Origin: DATHSY01 sp046729855
GTDB lineage: Bacteria > Actinomycetota > UBA4738 > HRBIN12
Assembly: GCA_046729855.1 (NCBI GenBank)
Contig: JBKPHM010000082.1
Location: 1-10,593 of the forward strand
Reading direction: 5' to 3'
Length of the DNA stretch: 10,593 bases
The position numbers and the translations under genes were made by a program. The notes below the pieces were generated by a model. It worked only from the letters and a program-made list of their open reading frames with translations, was not told the origin of the DNA and made no database searches. Shown in pieces: positions 6,724 to 10,593 of the stretch. Position 1 is the first letter of the stretch; each line of letters starts with the position of its first letter.

Positions 6724-6729
6724 AGCCTA
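6724..6729 (-). promoter_or_regulatory. candidate -10 element ahead of the small ORF and his operon
   Basis: The minus strand reads TAGGCT nine bases before the ATG of the small ORF, matching the loose actinobacterial TAnnnT -10 pattern. Transcription from it would start within a few bases of the ATG, giving a nearly leaderless message. This would fit the lack of a Shine-Dalgarno site. The best -35-like match, CTGACC, lies 20 bases upstream, which is too far to be convincing. The his genes may instead be read from the promoter of the preceding gene. Confidence 0.22.
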
Positions 6730-6751
6730 CACTCCGATCGCGACGGCGAGG

Positions 6752-7558
6752 TCAGCGCCCGACGGCGTCGCGCTCGAGGGCCTCCACCGTGTCCGGCACG
6801 ACGATCCGGGTGCGCCTGCGGCCGAGCAGCATCCCGCCGGCCGCACCGGCGATCAGCATCGCGGCGGCGACTGCGACCGCCGTCCAGACGTCGATCGTGC
6901 GCCTCGCGGCGGACGCCGCCCCGGCTTCCAGCTCACCGATCCGGGCGTTGAGCGCGTTCACCTCGTCGGCAAGCCGGGCGTTGTCCTGCTGCGCCTGCGC
7001 GAGTGCGGCCTGGGTCTCCTCGCCGGCCCGCTCCGACTTCCGGAGCTCCCGGCGCAGCCCCGAGATCCTGCCGGACAGCGCATCCCGCCGGGTCAGCAGC
7101 TCGGCCTCTCGGGCCGTGGCCACGACCTCGACGTAGCCCGTGACCGGCTCCCGGAAGCCGGAGACGGTGCAGGGCGAGTTGCAGACGCTGATCGTGTAGG
7201 AGCCTGGCGAGACGGCCGGGACGCGGAACGCCGTGCGAAGGACGTACATGTCGCCCGAGCGGTCCACGACCTGGGCCGTGCCGACCGGGATGAGGCCGAC
7301 GGGGAGCGGCCGGCCCTCGGCGACGGCGTCGCGACCGAGGTAGATATAGAAAGGCCCGCTGTCGAGGATGTCCCGGCGTGCCCGCGGGATCGCCAGGGCG
7401 AGCGTGCCCGAGGCCGGATCGCCGGGGATGAAGTACGTGCCGCCGCCGGTGCCGCCGCGGAACTCGAGGTAGGCCCCGCCGTTCGCCGATGCGGACCCTG
7501 CGATGGACAGCGCGACGCCGAAGGCCGTCGCGACCACGAACGATCGAAGCACGCGCAT
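6752..7558 (-). CDS. secreted, coiled-coil, C-terminally membrane-anchored protein of unknown function
   Basis: I do not recognise the family. The 268-residue protein has a signal peptide (1-26, hydrophobic core ATAFGVALSIA, likely cleavage after ASA). A strand-rich extracellular domain follows (about 27-147), rich in Gly and Pro, with a single close cysteine pair C126 and C130 in SVCNSPCTVSG that could form a disulfide. Residues about 150-212 are a charged, alanine- and leucine-rich heptad-like coiled coil. A transmembrane helix (about 223-246) with a small-residue AGAAGGMLLG end is followed by a basic GRRRTR stop-transfer and a 22-residue cytoplasmic tail. This is a type I membrane topology. 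The ATG has a GGAGGG site four bases upstream. It lies 37 bases before the small ORF on the same strand, so it may share a transcript with the his genes, although its product has no obvious role in histidine synthesis. Confidence 0.8.
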   Translation of the reverse strand: MRVLRSFVVATAFGVALSIAGSASANGGAYLEFRGGTGGGTYFIPGDPASGTLALAIPRARRDILDSGPFYIYLGRDAVAEGRPLPVGLIPVGTAQVVDRSGDMYVLRTAFRVPAVSPGSYTISVCNSPCTVSGFREPVTGYVEVVATAREAELLTRRDALSGRISGLRRELRKSERAGEETQAALAQAQQDNARLADEVNALNARIGELEAGAASAARRTIDVWTAVAVAAAMLIAGAAGGMLLGRRRTRIVVPDTVEALERDAVGR

Positions 7559-7707
7559 GACGCCCTCCCTCGACGGTGTGTTCCCTCGTTAGACGGGGAC
7601 CGGCGCTGGCGCGCGGTGGTTCCCGCGACGCCGGATCCGGGAACCATCCGGGCGCTCGGGCGGTAGTTCCTTCGAGATCACGGCTGCGACGACCGAGGGA
7701 GGGTGCG
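7559..7707. promoter_or_regulatory. divergent intergenic region with mirrored ribosome-binding sites
   Basis: These 149 bases separate two divergently read genes for exported proteins and must hold both promoters. CGAGGGAGGG occurs on each strand at its edges (minus-strand copy at plus 7563-7572, plus-strand copy at 7694-7703), each exactly four bases before its ATG, so the two ribosome-binding sites are an inverted pair. Between them lies the inverted repeat described separately. GTTCC-containing stretches also occur near 7580 (gtgttccctcg), 7616 (gtggttcccgcg) and 7662 (ggtagttccttcg). I see no clear -35/-10 pair. Confidence 0.5.
7617..7646. repeat. 9-bp inverted repeat, operator-like
   Basis: TGGTTCCCG (7617-7625) and CGGGAACCA (7638-7646) are perfect inverted arms around 12 bases. 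Two more pairs outside are possible through one G-T wobble. The spacer overlaps a separate perfect palindrome, CCGGATCCGG (7631-7640). The position in the middle of a divergent promoter region and the lack of a T-run favour a protein-binding operator over a terminator. Confidence 0.4.
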
Positions 7708-8955
7708 ATGCGCGCCAGGTTGATCCCGATCTTCGCCGCCCTGTTCGCGCTGGCCGCGTGCACGGGCGACCCCGGTGCTGCGGACCGGAACAACGGCTCG
7801 CGCGCCTGGGGCGAGACGCTGCTGCTTCGCACCGAGAACGGGCCCGTGTCGGTCAGCGCGGCGACGGGGTCGCCGCTGCTGTCGGGGGTCGACGGGGTCG
7901 CCTCCGCCGACGGAACCCTCGTCTACACCACGACGCGCTCCGGTGGCGCCACGCACCTGCGGACGCTGGAGGCCGCGTCGGGCGACCTCGTCGGCCAGGT
8001 GCGCGTCCCCGGACGGTTCGAGGTGTCGATCGTGGCGCCGTCCGGGACACAGGCCGCGCTGATCGAGCCGCTCCCGGTCGGCATCGAGCCGTGGACGCCG
8101 ATCCCTCGCGCGCGCACCACGATCGTGGTAGCCGATCCAACCGGCGCATCGGAGCCGCGTCGCTACGAGCTGAAGGGGAACTACGAGCCCGAGGCCTTCT
8201 CCACCGATGGACGGCAGCTGTTCCTGATTCAGCACCTTCCCGCCGAGGCGCCCCGCGTGTACCGCGTGACGGCGATGGATCTCGCGCGCGGGAACGTCTT
8301 CCAGGTGTTCGGCCCGTTCAAGGTTCCGCCGGAGCGCATGCCCGGCACCCGGCTCGAGCAGGTCGCGAGTCCCGATGGCCGGTTCCTGTTCACGCTGTAC
8401 TCGACCGAGCGACCCGACTACGGCCATCTTGGGATCGAAGCGCACGGACACGACCGTGTCATCTCATTCATCCACGTCTTGAGCCTCGAGGAGGGCTGGG
8501 CCCATTGTTTCGGCCTGCCGAAGGCATTCTGGGATCGCCCGGCCGAGATGCAGGCGATGGCGGTCTCGCCCGACGGCGGTGAGCTCTACGTCGTCGACAC
8601 CGGCCTTGGCCTCATGACGACCCTCGACACGACGTCGTTGTCGGTGGGCGATGCGATCGAGGTGACCGGACCGGTCGCGTCTGCGCCGGCGTCGATGACC
8701 GTGTCCTCGGATGGAACGCTGTTCATCGGCGCGGGCGACCTGCTGACGGCGATCGCCGGTGGTTCGGGCGAGCGGGTCGGGAGCTGGGAGGCGACCGGGC
8801 CCATCTTCGGCCTGAGCCTGTCGAACAGCGGTGAGCGGCTGTTCGTCGTGCAGCATGGTCGGATCGAGGTGCTGGACGCTGCCACCACGAAGGAGCTCGG
8901 CGAGACGAGCCTGCCGGACCTCGGGGCGATCCTGTCGGTGGCGGTGATCGGCTGA
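7708..8955 (+). CDS. lipoprotein with beta-propeller-like repeats
   Basis: The 415-residue protein starts MRARLIPIFAALFALAAC, a lipoprotein signal peptide with lipobox LAAC and C18 as the lipidated cysteine, so it should be anchored on the outer face of the membrane. The frame is open back to 7576, but the signal peptide and the GAGGGAGGG site four bases before ATG 7708 fix the start. The mature part contains recurring strand-turn units of the YVTN/WD40-like kind: SADGTLVYTT (66-75), STDGRQLFLI (165-174), SPDGRFLFTLYS (221-232), SPDGGELYVVDTG (287-299), SSDGTLFIG (333-341), and SNSGERLFVVQHGRIEVLD (372-390). This suggests a six- or seven-bladed propeller. A VISFIHVLSLEEGWAHCFGL stretch (251-270) is more specific but I cannot assign it. 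It may serve as an extracytoplasmic binding or scaffold protein; no enzymatic residue is evident. It is divergent from the coiled-coil membrane protein. Confidence 0.82.
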   Translation: MRARLIPIFAALFALAACTGDPGAADRNNGSRAWGETLLLRTENGPVSVSAATGSPLLSGVDGVASADGTLVYTTTRSGGATHLRTLEAASGDLVGQVRVPGRFEVSIVAPSGTQAALIEPLPVGIEPWTPIPRARTTIVVADPTGASEPRRYELKGNYEPEAFSTDGRQLFLIQHLPAEAPRVYRVTAMDLARGNVFQVFGPFKVPPERMPGTRLEQVASPDGRFLFTLYSTERPDYGHLGIEAHGHDRVISFIHVLSLEEGWAHCFGLPKAFWDRPAEMQAMAVSPDGGELYVVDTGLGLMTTLDTTSLSVGDAIEVTGPVASAPASMTVSSDGTLFIGAGDLLTAIAGGSGERVGSWEATGPIFGLSLSNSGERLFVVQHGRIEVLDAATTKELGETSLPDLGAILSVAVIG

Positions 8956-8962
8956 CGAGGCG

Positions 8963-10567
8963 TCAGGTGGCGAGGCCGCGCCGCTTCGCGTCGGCGCGGC
9001 GTTCGGCCTCCAGCCGTTCGAGGTCGACGTCGCTGTGGTCCACCCAGGTCATCGCGTCGGCGATCGCCCGGTGACCGGCCTGGTCGCGAATCAGCTCGTG
9101 CATCGCGTGGGCCACGCGGCGGTACGTCGGGTGCCCCTGTGGTGACGAGCGCAGTTCGATCAGATGCATCGCCTCGCGCGCGCTCATCTGCATCACGAAC
9201 CGGATCCGGTACGCCATCGCGACGGCGTACTGCGCGACGTCCTCGCCAGCCGCGTCGGCGATCGTCGCCCACACTTCTGCGGAGTCGCGCATCACGGTGT
9301 GCCACTCGTTCTCGAGCCCGGCCTGGGTGATCTGCATCGGCGTCTCGTAGCCGTGCTTCGGCGTGAGCCGCTGCCAGTCCAGGGTGAGCGGGCGGTGGCG
9401 CTGGAGGTCTCGGAAGGCGCCGTAGTCGCACAGCACGTCGAAGCGGTACGACGTCCGCTCGAACGCCCGCCCTGGCCTGTGTCGGCGGTTGCCGCGCTCG
9501 CCGATATAGGCGCGGAGCACGTTCGCGCGCTCGTCGTCGTTCATCGAGTGCGCGAGCGAGTGCAGCCGGTCGTCGGGAAGGTCCGTCGAGGCGTACAAGG
9601 CCGCGGCGACGATCTTCTCCTCGCCGGCCGGGTCGTACTCGACGAGCGTCACGATGTCGCGGGCGCCGGGTTCCATCCCGTCCGTGTACTTGGTGGCGAT
9701 CTCCTCGGTCGCCTCGCGCGTGTCGCGGAGGTAAGCCGACCACGCGACGCCGCGATCGGGTAGGTCGACGCGCTTCAGGAACGAGGGGATCACCTTGCGG
9801 AGCTCTGTCAGCATCAGCCCCGCGTACTCCCGCATCTCGGTGAGCGGATGCGCTCGGAGCCGGAGAAGCATCTGCTCGAAGCTCTGGCCGACCGCGTACA
9901 CACCGAGGTTCGAGCGCGTTCCGGCCGGCAGGAGGACGCGGAGCGTGTCGCATGTCTTGGCCATGATCGTGGAGCGGTAGACGAAGTCGGAGTCACCATC
10001 CTGCTTGGGGAAACGCGCGCGGAAGTACTCCTGCATCGGCTCGAACATCCGGCCGTACGCCTCGAACGTCCGGTCGGCGAACGCGGCGTACGCGTCGGCG
10101 GCGGGCGACCCCCCGATCTCGGGCGGCACCGTCAGCCGCCACCGGCCGTCCGGCCGGTCGTCGTACCGCATGTAGCGCGTGGACTGCTCGAGGTACGCCG
10201 CGAGCCGGCCCCACTCGATGGCCTTTGCCAGCAGCTGCGAGGCCTGCTCGCACGCCAGGTGCACGCCGCCGAGTTGCGCGACCGAGTCGTCGCCATACTC
10301 GAAGAAGACGTTGTCGTAGAGCCTCTCCGCCCGCTCGGTGCCGACGGACCCCGTGATGCTGAAGTCCTTGACGTCCCTGGCGAACTCGTCGAGAAACAGC
10401 CTTCGCAGCGACTTGGTGGTCCGCGAGTAGCGCGCGAATAGCGCGCCCTTCACGACCTCGGGCAGGTTCACCAACGCGAAGACGGGCCCCTCGAGGTTCG
10501 TGAAGTAGTTCGAGAGGAGCTCCCGCTCATCGGGGGTGAACTCCTCGTGCGCGTACCAGAGGTTCAT
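8963..10567 (-). CDS. double-length ThyX-family (FAD-dependent thymidylate synthase-like) protein
   Basis: ThyX makes dTMP from dUMP using methylene-tetrahydrofolate, NADPH and FAD, normally as a tetramer of about 220-250-residue chains. This protein is 534 residues with two ThyX-like halves. In the N-half, residues 119-132 (WGRLAAYLEQSTRY) align without gaps to the ThyX signature RHRxxSxNExSxRY and keep its ExSxRY part; LRVLLPAGT (209-217) matches the downstream arginine/LP motif. In the C-half, 390-392 keep RHR, but the ExSxRY part has become WQRLTP; RFVMQMSAREAMHLIELR (456-473) matches the C-terminal dUMP-side motif. The ATG at 10565-10567 gives the start MNLWYAHEEFTPDERELL, with GAGGG directly before it. 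The start reads ATGA and an upstream frame is open to the edge (ending GDGEG*), so an overlapping upstream gene is possible. ThyX activity is probable from family knowledge but not certain. Confidence 0.85.
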   Translation of the reverse strand: MNLWYAHEEFTPDERELLSNYFTNLEGPVFALVNLPEVVKGALFARYSRTTKSLRRLFLDEFARDVKDFSITGSVGTERAERLYDNVFFEYGDDSVAQLGGVHLACEQASQLLAKAIEWGRLAAYLEQSTRYMRYDDRPDGRWRLTVPPEIGGSPAADAYAAFADRTFEAYGRMFEPMQEYFRARFPKQDGDSDFVYRSTIMAKTCDTLRVLLPAGTRSNLGVYAVGQSFEQMLLRLRAHPLTEMREYAGLMLTELRKVIPSFLKRVDLPDRGVAWSAYLRDTREATEEIATKYTDGMEPGARDIVTLVEYDPAGEEKIVAAALYASTDLPDDRLHSLAHSMNDDERANVLRAYIGERGNRRHRPGRAFERTSYRFDVLCDYGAFRDLQRHRPLTLDWQRLTPKHGYETPMQITQAGLENEWHTVMRDSAEVWATIADAAGEDVAQYAVAMAYRIRFVMQMSAREAMHLIELRSSPQGHPTYRRVAHAMHELIRDQAGHRAIADAMTWVDHSDVDLERLEAERRADAKRRGLAT

Positions 10568-10570
10568 CCC

Positions 10571-10590
10571 TCGCCGTCGCCCGGCGGCGA
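10571..10590 (-). repeat. short hairpin just upstream of the ThyX-like start
   Basis: TCGCCG (10571-10576) and CGGCGA (10585-10590) are perfect arms around eight bases, ending three bases from the start codon. It may hinder or shape initiation, or simply be the end of a coding region in GC-rich DNA. Too little sequence is visible to decide. Confidence 0.25.
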
Positions 10591-10593
10591 TGG

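Noticed and set aside
6556..6751. Classical transcription attenuator (leader peptide plus terminator/antiterminator) for the his operon
   Set aside because: There is no T-run or terminator hairpin between the His codons and hisD, and the small ORF overlaps hisD directly. Only a translational version of the idea remains possible.
7576..7707. Upstream start for the lipoprotein gene
   Set aside because: The extension lacks a signal sequence and would bury the lipoprotein signal peptide. ATG 7708 has a good ribosome-binding site and gives a perfect lipobox.
1..10593. CRISPR arrays, tRNA or rRNA genes, insertion sequences, phage genes
   Set aside because: No regularly spaced repeats, tRNA-like folds, transposase motifs or terminal inverted repeats were seen. 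The window is nearly fully covered by ordinary chromosomal genes.

Overview
The window is high-GC bacterial DNA that is almost entirely coding. Its core is a compact histidine-biosynthesis operon on the minus strand: (small membrane ORF)-hisD-hisC-hisB-hisH-hisA-hisF-hisI-hisG, read from about 6714 down to 380. It is flanked by accessory genes: a monooxygenase-like fragment at the left edge, a signal-peptide/coiled-coil/membrane-anchor protein, a divergently transcribed lipoprotein with a beta-propeller look, and a double-length ThyX-family protein at the right edge. GC-rich third positions, frequent GTG starts, the D-C-B-H-A-F-I gene order and the long ThyX-like protein suggest an Actinomycetota-like organism, perhaps a deep or uncultivated lineage. 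Chloroflexota-type relatives cannot be excluded. HisA lacks a key PriA feature, which argues against Streptomyces- or Mycobacterium-type actinobacteria.

Layout: 1-273 (+) is the C-terminal part of an antibiotic-biosynthesis-monooxygenase-like protein. 274-379 is a convergent intergenic gap with a possible hairpin. 380-6556 (-) holds hisG, hisI, hisF, hisA, hisH, hisB, hisC and hisD. 6556-6714 (-) is a 52-residue ORF with one membrane segment and a His-rich end; its TAG stop shares a base with the hisD GTG start. 6752-7558 (-) is a secreted, membrane-anchored protein of unknown function. 7559-7707 is a divergent promoter region with inverted repeats. 7708-8955 (+) is a lipoprotein. 8963-10567 (-) is the long ThyX-family protein.

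The his genes encode PRPP entry (HisG), PR-AMP ring opening (HisI), isomerisation (HisA), the HisH/HisF glutaminase-cyclase, dehydration (HisB), transamination (HisC) and the final oxidation (HisD). HisE and a histidinol-phosphate phosphatase are absent and must be encoded elsewhere. Every junction inside the operon overlaps or abuts, four of them as GTGA, so translation is very probably coupled along the whole message.

The most interesting signal is just ahead of hisD. The small ORF ends with four His codons within seven, next to a GGAGG ribosome-binding site. The two arms of a perfect 7-bp inverted repeat lie over the first His codons and over the hisD start codon. This layout could let ribosome movement or stalling at His codons control hisD translation; that is an inference. 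The second is the ThyX-like protein, whose two halves each keep a different part of the canonical ThyX signature.
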